Positions 1-7,734 are shown, counted from the stretch's first letter. The stretch: 13,978 nucleotides of DNA from Actinomycetota bacterium (GCA_026392555.1 JAPLBW010000189.1:1-13978), one strand, 5' to 3'. Program-made: numbers and translations. The notes: generated by a model from the letters alone, not told the origin.

Positions 1-270
1 GACGTAGACAACGTCAGCGTCAACCAGTCCGATGTGGGGCAATGAGCGATTGGTGTTGTCCATCTTGAGCGCCAATACAGGCCCGTTGGCACTAGGCCGA
101 CCGCTCAAAATCGATGTGGGTTCAGCCGACGATGTAGGAACCGTGAAGGGCGTCGTCGCTGTTGCCGAAGGTGTGGCTGCCGGCTCGCCTTTGCCGCAGC
201 CACCCAGTCCTGCCGCGAGGGCTAATCCAGCGATGACAACGATGGCAATGCGTTGGCTACGGTTGGTCAT
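1..270 (-). CDS. DUF3048 (YerB-like) lipoprotein, N-terminal part, truncated by window edge
   Basis: Reading the minus strand from the ATG at 270 gives 90 uninterrupted codons to the window edge. The start MTNRSQRIAIVVIAGLALA is a lipoprotein signal peptide: charged N-terminus, hydrophobic core, then a lipobox L-G-G-C, so the mature protein should be lipidated on that Cys and held outside the membrane. A Thr/Ser/Pro/Ala-rich linker follows. The segment beginning GPVLALKMDNTNRSLPHIGL, then DADVVYV, matches the opening of DUF3048 proteins (YerB of Bacillus), where 'K-D-N...P..G...ADVVYE' is characteristic. The molecular function of DUF3048 is unknown. A TACGGT box (minus strand of 277-282) lies 6 nt before the ATG; a GGTGGA purine run could be an RBS instead. 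The family call rests on the short conserved start only, since the rest lies outside the window. Confidence 0.72.
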   Translation of the reverse strand, partial: MTNRSQRIAIVVIAGLALAAGLGGCGKGEPAATPSATATTPFTVPTSSAEPTSILSGRPSANGPVLALKMDNTNRSLPHIGLVDADVVYV

Positions 271-303
271 TTGTCCACCGTAGGTGATGAATCGGTAAAT
301 CTG

Positions 304-375
304 TGCCCCCGGCAGGATTCGAACCTGCGCGCATGCCTCCGGAGGGCACCGCTCTATCCCCTGAGCTACGGGGGC
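304..375 (-). tRNA. tRNA-Arg (anticodon CCG)
   Basis: The minus strand folds into a full cloverleaf of 72 nt: acceptor GCCCCCG/CGGGGGC, D arm GCTC-AGGGGATA-GAGC, anticodon arm GTGCC-CTCCGGA-GGCAT with anticodon CCG reading CGG (Arg), variable loop GCGC, T arm GCAGG-TTCGAAT-CCTGC, discriminator A. The 3' CCA is not encoded (ACAG follows). It is divergent from argS, whose enzyme charges it. A TAGGGT box on the minus strand (389-394) could be its -10, but no convincing -35 is visible. Confidence 0.96.
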
Positions 376-388
376 TCGGGACTGCCGA

Positions 389-394
389 ACCCTA
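389..394 (-). promoter_or_regulatory. candidate -10 box for tRNA-Arg
   Basis: TAGGGT on the minus strand lies 13 nt before the mature tRNA 5' end, which would give a short 5' leader for RNase P. A TTGACT (minus strand of 399-404) is too close (4 nt) to be its -35. Assigned by position and TAnnnT form only. Confidence 0.3.
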
Positions 395-417
395 CCGGAG
401 TCAAAAACGGTGACCTC

Positions 418-423
418 TAGTCT
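418..423 (+). promoter_or_regulatory. candidate -10 box for argS (leaderless)
   Basis: TAGTCT ends 8 nt before the argS ATG, so transcription would begin at or next to the start codon; no Shine-Dalgarno is visible before argS. The same hexamer occurs 6 nt before hom, in a similar context (GGTGACC-TC-TAGTCT here, GGTGCCC-TAGTCT at hom). No good -35 is seen. Confidence 0.45.
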
Positions 424-431
424 GAGTACCT

Positions 432-2126
432 ATGACCCCCGCTGAGCTTGCCGACGCAATCCTGCTTGCCGTTCGAGACGCCGTAGCCGCCAACGAACTG
501 CCAGCAGAAGTTGTTGCTGCCCCCTTGGACATCAAGGTTGAGCGCCCGCGACAAAAAGAGCACGGTGACTACGCCACCAGCATTGCCTTGGTGATCTCCA
601 AAACCGCGGGCAAGCCTCCTCGCGATGTTGCCGTGGCTTTACAAGCTCGGCTTTCGACGGTGGCAGGCATTGAGTCCGTTGAAATCGCCGGACCAGGATT
701 TTTGAACATTCGACTGGAAGCAGCAGCGCAAGGGCAATTAGCCAAGGCGATTGTGACCACCGGTGCGACGTACGGAACCGTTGACACCCTGAAGGGTCGA
801 GTGATCAACCTCGAGTTCATTTCCGCTAACCCCACGGGTCCATTGCACTTAGGCCACGCACGGTGGGCTGCGGTTGGGGACGCGCTAGGTCGAGTTCTTA
901 GCGCCGCCGGAGCAGAGGTCACGCGCGAGTTCTATGTCAATGACGTGGGCGTACAGATGGATCGTTTTGGTGCCTCAATGATGGCGATCGCGCGTGGGGA
1001 AGCCGTGCCTGAGGATGGCTATCACGGTGCTTATATCCCCGAACTTTCGGCGCAGATCGTGGCAGAAAATCCCGCGATCATGGAGTTGTCTGGGGTTGAT
1101 CAACTCCAGGCTTTTCGCGATGCCGGTTACACCCTGCAGTTGAAGCAGCAACAAGACGTCTTGTCGCAGTTCGGTACTCATTTTGATGTGTGGTTTAGCG
1201 AAACAACCCTGCATAATTCTGGCGCTGTCGATGCGGCCATTGAAAAGCTGCGCGAACAAGGACATGTGGACGATAAGGATGGTGCGGTGTGGTTGCGCAC
1301 CACAGATTTTGGTGACGACAAAGACCGCGTCATGATTAAAGCTGATGGCGAGAAGACCTACTTCGCAGCAGATGCTGCCTACTACCTCGATAAGCGCGAG
1401 CGTGGATTCCAGCAGTGCATTTACATGCTCGGTGCGGATCACCACGGATATGTGCAGCGCCTGCGTGCGATTGCGGCCTGCGCAGGTGATGACCCAGATC
1501 AAAGCATCGATGTTCTCATTGGCCAGCTCGTCAAGATTGTTGAAGACGGTAAGGAAATGCGCTTGTCCAAGCGAGCGGGCAACATCATCACTCTTGAGGA
1601 CCTCGTCGAATGGGTGGGCGTGGATGCAGCCCGTTATTCGTTAGCTCGGTCATCGGCCGATACCCCGCTGACCCTCGATACCAAGATTTTGACTTCTCGA
1701 ACCACTACCAACCCCGTGTTCACCGTTCAATATGCGCACGCTCGGATTTCTTCGGTCCTGCGCAATGCAGTGGAACTGAAAATCTTGGGTAGCGGTGACA
1801 TCGCTGCGGCACTTGAGCAAGCCGGTGAGTTTGATCCTTCGCTCCTCACGCACGAGCGGGAAGGTGATCTGCTCGGAGCACTGGCTGAGTTCCCCCGCGT
1901 GGTCGCCAGCGCCGCGGAATTGTCTGAGCCGCACCGAGTGGCCCGGTACCTCGAGGAACTAGCTGGCACCTATCACCGGTTCTACGACGCCTGCCGAGTA
2001 TTGCCTCATGGTGATGAAGACGTCACCGACTTAGTGCGTGCCCGTCTCCACCTGTGTGCGGCCACCCGTGTTGTGGTCGCCAACGGCTTGGCCCTCCTTG
2101 GAGTCAGTGCCCCCGAGCGGATGTAA
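432..2126 (+). CDS. argS: arginyl-tRNA synthetase
   Basis: Cytoplasmic class I aminoacyl-tRNA synthetase that ligates arginine to tRNA-Arg using ATP. The 564 residues fit the family. An N-terminal Arg-tRNA-synthetase additional domain (about 1-85, with EHGDYATSIAL) is followed by the catalytic Rossmann fold with NPTGPLHLGHAR (HIGH signature as HLGH, 139-142) and the KMSKS counterpart MRLSKRAGN (376-384). The C-terminal helical DALR anticodon-binding domain starts near YAHARISSVLRNA, and the protein ends with the family-typical LLGVSAPERM. The ATG at 432 is the only sensible start; there is no RBS, and a TAGTCT box 8 nt upstream suggests a leaderless mRNA. The gene is divergent from tRNA-Arg(CCG) and followed 39 nt later by the S51-like gene. 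In actinobacteria argS commonly opens the lysA–hom–thrC–thrB–rho cluster. Confidence 0.98.
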   Translation: MTPAELADAILLAVRDAVAANELPAEVVAAPLDIKVERPRQKEHGDYATSIALVISKTAGKPPRDVAVALQARLSTVAGIESVEIAGPGFLNIRLEAAAQGQLAKAIVTTGATYGTVDTLKGRVINLEFISANPTGPLHLGHARWAAVGDALGRVLSAAGAEVTREFYVNDVGVQMDRFGASMMAIARGEAVPEDGYHGAYIPELSAQIVAENPAIMELSGVDQLQAFRDAGYTLQLKQQQDVLSQFGTHFDVWFSETTLHNSGAVDAAIEKLREQGHVDDKDGAVWLRTTDFGDDKDRVMIKADGEKTYFAADAAYYLDKRERGFQQCIYMLGADHHGYVQRLRAIAACAGDDPDQSIDVLIGQLVKIVEDGKEMRLSKRAGNIITLEDLVEWVGVDAARYSLARSSADTPLTLDTKILTSRTTTNPVFTVQYAHARISSVLRNAVELKILGSGDIAAALEQAGEFDPSLLTHEREGDLLGALAEFPRVVASAAELSEPHRVARYLEELAGTYHRFYDACRVLPHGDEDVTDLVRARLHLCAATRVVVANGLALLGVSAPERM

Positions 2127-2165
2127 TCGTTCGCCAAGTTGCTTGTACTCGGGCACACTGTTGAT

Positions 2166-2879
2166 GTGAATAACGAGCCCGGACCTATTGCGTTAGTTGG
2201 TAGTGGGGAATACCTGCCCAGCATGCTTGAGGTGGAACGGTCCCTCCTTCACAACCGACCCAAGCGCTATGTGCAAATTGCGACGGCTGCCGCCCCCGAA
2301 GGTGATGGCAGTTTGAGTAGATGGCACAACCTGGGAGCGCAGCAAGCGCAACGGCTCGGCGTCGAACAAGTCATCGTTGATGTGCGCACGGCAGACGATG
2401 CCAACGACCAGCGATGGGTGGATGTGATTGCCGGAGCTGGATTGATCTACCTGTCAGGTGGAAATCCCAGTTATCTCGCCGACACCTTGCGCGGTTCACA
2501 CGTGTGGGCCGCCATCGAATCAACCTGGCGTGGTGGCGCAGCCCTTGCAGGCTGTAGCGCAGGCGCGATGGTGATGGCCGAACGCATTCCGTCCTTGCGG
2601 CATCCAGTCGCGGGAGATTCAACGGGCTTAGCCCTGCTTCCGCACCTGCGTGTGATCCCGCACTTTGATCGAATGGCTGGGTGGATGCCTGAGGGAGTTG
2701 GTCGCCTCTTGATGCACGGCGTCGATGGTGTGACGTTATTGGGAATTGATGAGGAAACGGCGCTGGTGGGTGGTCCGCATCAATGGCGCGTTGAGGGTCA
2801 TCGGCAGGTGTGGCGCCTCGAACGATCGGGTCGCCAAGCCTTTAGTGCTGGCGAAGTGGTGGACCTCGCCAGCAACTGA
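2166..2879 (+). CDS. peptidase S51 / cyanophycinase-like protein (type 1 glutamine amidotransferase-like fold)
   Basis: A 237-residue cytoplasmic protein. It begins with a Rossmann-like GPIALVGSGEYLPSMLEVE segment, continues through IYLSGGNPSYLADTL, and has the nucleophile-elbow motif AGCSAGAMVM with candidate catalytic Ser131. IPHFDRMAGW (His166) and LGIDEETALV (acidic residues 195-197) supply the His and Glu expected for the Ser-His-Glu triad of family S51 (PepE, cyanophycinase). S51 enzymes cleave Asp-containing dipeptides or cyanophycin; the substrate here cannot be told, and no cyanophycin synthetase is in the window. I chose GTG 2166 because family members start just before this glycine-rich strand; an in-frame TTG at 2139 would add 9 residues, and neither has a clear RBS. 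The gene sits between argS and lysA and is followed after 59 nt by lysA, so it may be co-transcribed with it. Confidence 0.82.
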   Translation: MNNEPGPIALVGSGEYLPSMLEVERSLLHNRPKRYVQIATAAAPEGDGSLSRWHNLGAQQAQRLGVEQVIVDVRTADDANDQRWVDVIAGAGLIYLSGGNPSYLADTLRGSHVWAAIESTWRGGAALAGCSAGAMVMAERIPSLRHPVAGDSTGLALLPHLRVIPHFDRMAGWMPEGVGRLLMHGVDGVTLLGIDEETALVGGPHQWRVEGHRQVWRLERSGRQAFSAGEVVDLASN

Positions 2880-2938
2880 TCTGCTGTCGGACACACCAGG
2901 TGATCCGGTTTTCCGCCCAGGAGTGGGAAGATCAACGC

Positions 2939-4318
2939 ATGTCGTCGTCCGAGTCTGGTGCCTTTGCTGTCCCAGCTGATCTGAATGCACTCGCGCCTCA
3001 CATTTGGCCAGCGGGTGCCACTCGATCAACAGCCACGGGTGTGGTGTCCGTACGCGGTCATGATGTGCGTGAGCTGGCTCGCGACTTTCACACTCCTGCT
3101 TACGTACTCGACGAAGTGGAGTTTCGTGATCGCATCGGGAAGTGGAAGTCAGCTTTTGCGCAAGCAACCGATGGCAACGCTGATGTGTATTACGCCGGCA
3201 AGGCGTTCTTGTGTTCGGCTGTGGTGCGCTGGCTGGATGAAGAAGGAATCAACCTTGATGTCTGCACTGCAGGCGAGTTAGCCGTCGCTCTGCGGGCAGG
3301 ATTTGCGCCGAATCGCATCTTGATGCACGGGAACAACAAGTCAACGTCGGAATTGCGCCAGGCGGTTGAAGCCGGGGTAGGGCTCGTTGTTGTTGACTCC
3401 TTCGAGGAGATCGCGCGCCTTGCTCACATAGCCGGCGAGAGTGACGTGGTGCAGTCGGTTTTGGTCCGAGTCACCGTTGGGGTCGAGGCCCACACCCATG
3501 AATTCATTGCGACCGCGCATGAAGATCAAAAATTCGGCTTCTCGCTCAGTGGTGGGCAGGCCCTGGAGGCCGTCCGGCGCATCGACAAGCTTCCTGCTCT
3601 TGAACTGGCGGGATTGCACTCCCACATTGGCAGTCAAATCTTTTCCACTGATGGGTTTGAGGTCGCAGCTCATCGGTTGGCTGAGTTCTTGGTTCAAGTG
3701 CGCGATGTCTGTGACGTTGAACTTCCCCTCTTAGACCTAGGTGGGGGATTAGGTATTGCCTATACCGAAACCGACGAGCCGCAAGCCCCGCAGTTGATTG
3801 CTCAGCAACTCACAGCCATCGTCAGTGCCGAATGCGCCCGCAGTGGTTTAGCGATGCCGCGCATTTTGGTTGAACCCGGTCGCGCGATTGCTGGTCCCAC
3901 GACCATGACCTTGTATGAGGTGGGAACGATCAAGGCGGCCGAACTCGATGATGGATTGAGTCGCACTTATGTCAGCGTTGATGGCGGAATGAGTGACAAC
4001 ATTCGGCCCTCTCTTTATGACGCCGACTACACCTGCTCGTTGGTTTCTCGATCCAGTACAGCTGACCCGATGTTGGTTCGAGTGGTTGGCAAGCACTGTG
4101 AAACGGGTGATGTGGTGGTCAAGCAAGCCTGGTTGCCCGCTGACCTAGCGCCAGGGGATTTGTTGGCTGTTGCTGCAACTGGGGCCTATGGCCGGAGCAT
4201 GGCGAGTAACTACAACCACGTTCCCCGACCCCCTGTGGTTGCTGTTTCTGAGGATTCGGCGCGCCTGATTGTCCGCCGTGAAACCGTTGAGGACATCTTG
4301 GCTTTGGACGTGGACTGA
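2939..4318 (+). CDS. lysA: diaminopimelate decarboxylase
   Basis: PLP-dependent enzyme that decarboxylates meso-diaminopimelate to L-lysine, the last step of lysine synthesis, in the cytoplasm. It is an alanine-racemase-like fold III decarboxylase of 459 residues. DVYYAGKAFLC carries the Schiff-base Lys88, HSHIGSQIF (His229) and EPGRAI (312-317) bind cofactor phosphate, CETGDVV (Cys387-Asp391) is the substrate-binding active-site Cys motif from the partner subunit, and GAYGRSMASNYN lies near the C-terminus. ATG 2939 is preferred because GGAAG lies 8 nt upstream; an in-frame GTG at 2900 would add 13 residues that do not resemble the family. It is followed by hom after 44 nt. LysA and Hom draw on the two branches from aspartate semialdehyde. 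Confidence 0.96.
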   Translation: MSSSESGAFAVPADLNALAPHIWPAGATRSTATGVVSVRGHDVRELARDFHTPAYVLDEVEFRDRIGKWKSAFAQATDGNADVYYAGKAFLCSAVVRWLDEEGINLDVCTAGELAVALRAGFAPNRILMHGNNKSTSELRQAVEAGVGLVVVDSFEEIARLAHIAGESDVVQSVLVRVTVGVEAHTHEFIATAHEDQKFGFSLSGGQALEAVRRIDKLPALELAGLHSHIGSQIFSTDGFEVAAHRLAEFLVQVRDVCDVELPLLDLGGGLGIAYTETDEPQAPQLIAQQLTAIVSAECARSGLAMPRILVEPGRAIAGPTTMTLYEVGTIKAAELDDGLSRTYVSVDGGMSDNIRPSLYDADYTCSLVSRSSTADPMLVRVVGKHCETGDVVVKQAWLPADLAPGDLLAVAATGAYGRSMASNYNHVPRPPVVAVSEDSARLIVRRETVEDILALDVD

Positions 4319-4350
4319 AAACCTTGAGTGTTTTGCTTCCCCAGGTGCCC

Positions 4351-4356
4351 TAGTCT
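4351..4356 (+). promoter_or_regulatory. candidate -10 box for hom (leaderless)
   Basis: TAGTCT ends 6 nt before the hom GTG, with no Shine-Dalgarno between. It is the same hexamer as before argS. Possible -35-like elements (TTGAGT 4324-4329, TTGCTT 4333-4338) are at poor spacing (21 and 12 nt). It would allow hom-thrC-thrB to be transcribed separately from lysA. Confidence 0.42.
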
Positions 4357-4362
4357 TAGGTC

Positions 4363-5643
4363 GTGGATTCCTTACGCGTAGTTCTCCTTGGTTGTGGGGT
4401 AGTGGGCTCTCAGGTTGCCCGACTGCTCCACGAAAATGCTGCTGACCTTGAACAGCGTGCGGGTGTGAAGATCGAACTCGCGGGAATCGCCGTCCATGAC
4501 CTAGCTGTAGCACCCGAGTTTCTCGATAGTGACTTGTTCAGTACTGATGCTGTGGCGTTAATGCAACAGGTCAAGCCCGACATCGTTGTCGAACTCATTG
4601 GTGGCATTGAGCCGGCCCGTGAATTCATCCTGGCCGCAATTAACGGTGGCGCCAGTGTGGTCACCGCCAACAAGGCGTTGCTGGCACAAGATGGTGCAGC
4701 TCTCCATGATGCGGCTGCTGCCAACGGCGTTGATCTGGCCTTTGAAGCAAGTGTTGCTGGGGCAATCCCGTTGCTTCGTCCGCTGCGCGAATCACTGGCC
4801 GGCGACAAAGTGGTGCGGATCTTGGGCATTGTCAATGGAACAACGAATTACATCTTGACCCGGATGGACGAATCGGGTGCTGATTACTGGGATGCTCTGG
4901 CCGAAGCTCAAGCGTTGGGCTTTGCTGAAGCAGATCCCACCGCCGACGTTGAAGGTCTCGATGCCGCGGCAAAGGCAGCCATTCTCGCCAGCCTCGCCTT
5001 TCACACTCGGGTGACGTCAGCAGATGTCAGTGCTGAAGGTATTTCCAAAATCACCAAGATCGATATTGATGCTGCGCGCGCCATGGGCCATGTCATCAAG
5101 TTGCTCGCCGTTGCAGAGCGAAGTGATGATGGTGGGATCGGCGTGCGCGTCAACCCAGCGATGGTGCCTCGGACTCATCCCTTGGCAAGCGTTCGCGAAT
5201 CCTTTAACGCAGTGTTCGTTGAAGCCGAGGCAGCCGGCGAGTTGATGTTTTATGGCCGCGGGGCCGGTGGAGTCCCCACGTCTTCAGCGGTACTTGGTGA
5301 TGTGGTGGCCTTAGCGCGCAACAAGGTGTTGGGTGCGCGAGCCCCTGGCGAATCTGTCTATGCGCACTTGGCGATCAGCCCCGCTGGTTCGGCACGAAGC
5401 CGGCACTACATCAGCATTGAAGTCTTGGATCGTGCTGGAGTGTTGGCCAAAGTCGCTAGCACCTTCGCCGAGCACCAAGTTTCGATCGAAACTCTGCGCC
5501 AAGACGGTCGTGGTGATGACGCAACGTTGATCATCGTTACCCACATGGCCTCAGCCGCTGATGTTGCTCAAACCGTGGAGGCCTTGCGCGCGCTTGAGGC
5601 AGTCCGAGATGTTGCCACCGTCATGCAAGTCATCGGGGAATAG
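4363..5643 (+). CDS. hom: homoserine dehydrogenase (with C-terminal ACT domain)
   Basis: NAD(P)-dependent reduction of aspartate semialdehyde to homoserine, the committed step to threonine and methionine. The 426 residues show an N-terminal Rossmann domain VVLLGCGVVGSQVARLL (GxGxxG), the strand VELIGGIEPAREFI followed by VVTANKALLA, the catalytic-domain signature GIVNGTTNYILTRM, and ADPTADVEGLDAAAK, in which Asp200 and Lys204 are the probable catalytic pair. A C-terminal ACT domain (about 347-426, YISIEVLDRAGVLAKVASTF) is the usual threonine-feedback site. The GTG start is chosen from the Rossmann strand position and the TAGTCT box 6 nt upstream. It ends in TAG, 10 nt before thrC, suggesting an operon hom-thrC-thrB. 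Confidence 0.97.
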   Translation: MDSLRVVLLGCGVVGSQVARLLHENAADLEQRAGVKIELAGIAVHDLAVAPEFLDSDLFSTDAVALMQQVKPDIVVELIGGIEPAREFILAAINGGASVVTANKALLAQDGAALHDAAAANGVDLAFEASVAGAIPLLRPLRESLAGDKVVRILGIVNGTTNYILTRMDESGADYWDALAEAQALGFAEADPTADVEGLDAAAKAAILASLAFHTRVTSADVSAEGISKITKIDIDAARAMGHVIKLLAVAERSDDGGIGVRVNPAMVPRTHPLASVRESFNAVFVEAEAAGELMFYGRGAGGVPTSSAVLGDVVALARNKVLGARAPGESVYAHLAISPAGSARSRHYISIEVLDRAGVLAKVASTFAEHQVSIETLRQDGRGDDATLIIVTHMASAADVAQTVEALRALEAVRDVATVMQVIGE

Positions 5644-5653
5644 GCTCTCACCC

Positions 5654-6742
5654 ATGACTACAACGTCTATTCACACCCAAGCCCACCCGCAGTGGCGCGG
5701 AATTATCGAGGAATACCGCGACCGTTTGCAGGTTACGGACAAAACCCCGATCGTTAGTTTGCGCGAAGGTGGAACCCCTCTGGTTCGCGCCAATGTGTTG
5801 TCAGCACGCACGGGGTGTGACGTGTGGCTCAAGGTCGAAGGCGCAAACCCCACGGGTTCGTTTAAAGACCGCGGCATGACGATGGCGATCAGCAAGGCCG
5901 CCGAAGAAGGCGCCAAAGCAGTTATTTGTGCTTCAACGGGAAATACCAGCGCCAGTGCCGCTGCTTATGCCGTTCGTGCCGGGATGGTTTGTGCCGTGTT
6001 GGTTCCGCAGGGAAAAATTGCACTAGGCAAGATGTCGCAAGCTTTGGCTCATGGTGCCCGCTTACTTCAAGTTGAGGGCAACTTTGATGACTGCCTGACC
6101 TTGGCGCGTGACCTGTCAGAGAACTACCCCGTTGCTTTGGTCAACAGTGTCAATCCAGACCGCATTGAGGGTCAAAAGACCGCATCTTTTGAGATTGTGG
6201 ACATGTTGGGCGATGCGCCGGACATTCACGTTCTTCCGGTTGGTAACGCTGGCAACATCACGGCGTATTGGAAGGGTTACCGCGAGTACACCGCAGATGG
6301 ACTGGCAACGCACAATCCGCGGATGTGGGGTTTTCAGGCTGCCGGATCCGCACCGATCGTTGATGGCGCTCCAGTAGCCAAGCCATCCACTATCGCCACT
6401 GCGATTCGGATCGGCAACCCGGCTTCGTGGAAGCAAGCCGAGGAGGCTCGCGATGATTCTGGCGGCTTGATTCACGCCGTCACCGACCGTCAAATCTTGA
6501 AGGCCTACCGACTCTTGTCGGCCGAAGAAGGCGTTTTCGTTGAGCCGGCATCCGCAGCCGGTGTCGCGGGATTGCTGCAGTCTCTCGAGGCAGGCTTGGT
6601 TGACAGCGGGCAAACCATCGTGTGCACGGTTACGGGCAACGGTTTGAAGGATCCAGAGTGGGCCATCGCTGGCGCACCGGCACCAATCACTGTTCCTATC
6701 GACGCGCGTGCCGCCGCTGTGCAACTTGGACTTGTTGACTAG
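5654..6742 (+). CDS. thrC: threonine synthase
   Basis: PLP enzyme converting O-phosphohomoserine and water to threonine and phosphate, the last step of threonine synthesis. The 362 residues are of the shorter actinobacterial/Bacillus type. Signatures: TPIVSLREGGTPLVRA near the N-terminus, NPTGSFKDRGMT with Schiff-base Lys71, CASTGNTSASAAAYAVRAG for substrate/cofactor binding, PVGNAGNITAYWKGY as the PLP-phosphate loop, and VTGNGLKDP near the C-terminus. The ATG at 5654 follows the hom stop by 10 nt; the frame stays open upstream inside hom, but this start matches the family N-terminus. No strong RBS is seen. The TAG stop is 4 nt before thrB, so translation is probably coupled. Confidence 0.97.
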   Translation: MTTTSIHTQAHPQWRGIIEEYRDRLQVTDKTPIVSLREGGTPLVRANVLSARTGCDVWLKVEGANPTGSFKDRGMTMAISKAAEEGAKAVICASTGNTSASAAAYAVRAGMVCAVLVPQGKIALGKMSQALAHGARLLQVEGNFDDCLTLARDLSENYPVALVNSVNPDRIEGQKTASFEIVDMLGDAPDIHVLPVGNAGNITAYWKGYREYTADGLATHNPRMWGFQAAGSAPIVDGAPVAKPSTIATAIRIGNPASWKQAEEARDDSGGLIHAVTDRQILKAYRLLSAEEGVFVEPASAAGVAGLLQSLEAGLVDSGQTIVCTVTGNGLKDPEWAIAGAPAPITVPIDARAAAVQLGLVD

Positions 6743-6746
6743 TTCA

Positions 6747-7658
6747 ATGAGCGCAACCTTTTGGGAACAACCCGTCACCGTGCGCGTTCCCGCGACCTCT
6801 GCCAATCTCGGGCCGGGATTCGACTGCATGGGCTTGGCCTTGGACCTCTTCGATGATGTCACCGCTGAAGTAATTTCGGGCGGAACCGTTGTGTCCATCG
6901 AAGGCGAAGGAGCCACGGATCTCCCGCGCGACGATTCACACTTGATCATCGCTTCCATGAAGCGCACCTTTGCGGCCATGGATGTGCAACCCCCCACGGT
7001 CGGATTGCACTGCGTCAACCGCATCCCACAGGCACGAGGTTTGGGATCATCGTCCGCAGCAATCGTGGCTGGCGCGATGCTGGCGCGGGCGATGGTCGTG
7101 GACGGGGATGAACGTATGACCGATCAACAGCTCTTGCAATTCGTGGTGGATCAGGAAGGTCATCCTGACAACGTCGCCCCTTGCATTCTGGGTGGATTGG
7201 TGCTGGCGTGGGGTAACCCTGTTCAAACGGTTCATCGCCAAGTTCATGCGTCAATTAATGCGCTGGTGTTTGTGTCCGCATTGGGTGTAAAGACTGAACA
7301 GGCACGAGCGATATTGCCCGAGACCATCACGCACGATGATGCAGCAGCCAACTCGGCACGAGCGGCGTTGCTTGTTGATGCCCTCACCCATGATCCGTCC
7401 AATCTCTTTGACGCGACTGTTGACTACCTGCATCAAGAACAACGGCGATCGGCCATGCCGCAATCGTTGGATCTGATGGACGCGCTGCGTTCAGCTGGAA
7501 TTCCAGCGACGATTTCGGGCGCAGGTCCCAGCGTTCTGGTCTTGACGACCACGACGGATCAACGCGCCAAGGCGCTAAAGATTGGTGAGCGCTTCCTTGA
7601 TTTTCAGGCTGTGCCCATAGCAACGAGCCCCAGCGGGGCGCGGGTATTAGCAGGCTAG
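6747..7658 (+). CDS. thrB: homoserine kinase
   Basis: GHMP-superfamily kinase that phosphorylates homoserine with ATP to give the substrate of ThrC. The 303 residues hold the three GHMP motifs in order: VPATSANLGPGFDCMGLAL (residues 14-32), the phosphate-binding loop RGLGSSSAAIVAG (97-109), and the C-terminal ATISGAGPSVLVL. GHPDNVAPCILGG is the homoserine-kinase-specific segment after motif 2. ATG 6747, 4 nt after the thrC stop, is used because it leads straight into the family N-terminus; an upstream in-frame GTG lies inside thrC. It is last in the aspartate-pathway block and is followed by a terminator-like hairpin. Confidence 0.97.
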   Translation: MSATFWEQPVTVRVPATSANLGPGFDCMGLALDLFDDVTAEVISGGTVVSIEGEGATDLPRDDSHLIIASMKRTFAAMDVQPPTVGLHCVNRIPQARGLGSSSAAIVAGAMLARAMVVDGDERMTDQQLLQFVVDQEGHPDNVAPCILGGLVLAWGNPVQTVHRQVHASINALVFVSALGVKTEQARAILPETITHDDAAANSARAALLVDALTHDPSNLFDATVDYLHQEQRRSAMPQSLDLMDALRSAGIPATISGAGPSVLVLTTTTDQRAKALKIGERFLDFQAVPIATSPSGARVLAG

Positions 7659-7680
7659 ATCGAAGAAGTGGCGCGATTTC

Positions 7681-7710
7681 CCCACCCTGCCCCCTGGCGG
7701 GACGGATGGG
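7681..7710 (+). terminator. GC-rich hairpin after thrB (possible terminator)
   Basis: CCC-T-GCC (7685-7691) pairs with GGCGGG (7696-7701) with a bulged T and a CCCT loop; CCCA (7681-7684) can pair with TGGG (7707-7710) outside it. It starts 22 nt after the thrB stop. No proper T-run follows, so this may be a weak or Rho-assisted terminator. It also occupies the -35 region of the candidate rho promoter. Confidence 0.35.
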
Positions 7711-7719
7711 TGTTATGGT
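7711..7719 (+). promoter_or_regulatory. candidate extended -10 promoter of rho
   Basis: TGTTATGGT contains a TGn extension and the hexamer TATGGT (7714-7719), a good actinobacterial -10. No -35 is recognisable, which the extended -10 may offset. The predicted start near 7726 would give rho an unusually long leader of about 207 nt. Confidence 0.5.
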
Positions 7720-7734
7720 TTAGATATCTGAACC
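7717..7734 (+). promoter_or_regulatory. 18-bp near-perfect palindrome at the rho promoter (candidate operator)
   Basis: GGTTTAGATATCTGAACC is symmetric at 8 of its 9 base pairs (only T7721/G7730 breaks it). It overlaps the end of the -10 box and is centred on the predicted transcription start, the classic position for a dimeric repressor. The regulator is unknown. Confidence 0.45.

Noticed and set aside
2900..2938. Upstream GTG start for lysA
   Set aside because: The extra 13 residues precede the GGAAG ribosome-binding site and do not resemble lysA N-termini; ATG 2939 fits better.
6116..7024. 302-codon minus-strand open frame opposite thrC and thrB
   Set aside because: Long antisense frames are common in this GC range; the plus strand carries complete conserved enzymes here and the antisense product has no recognisable domain.
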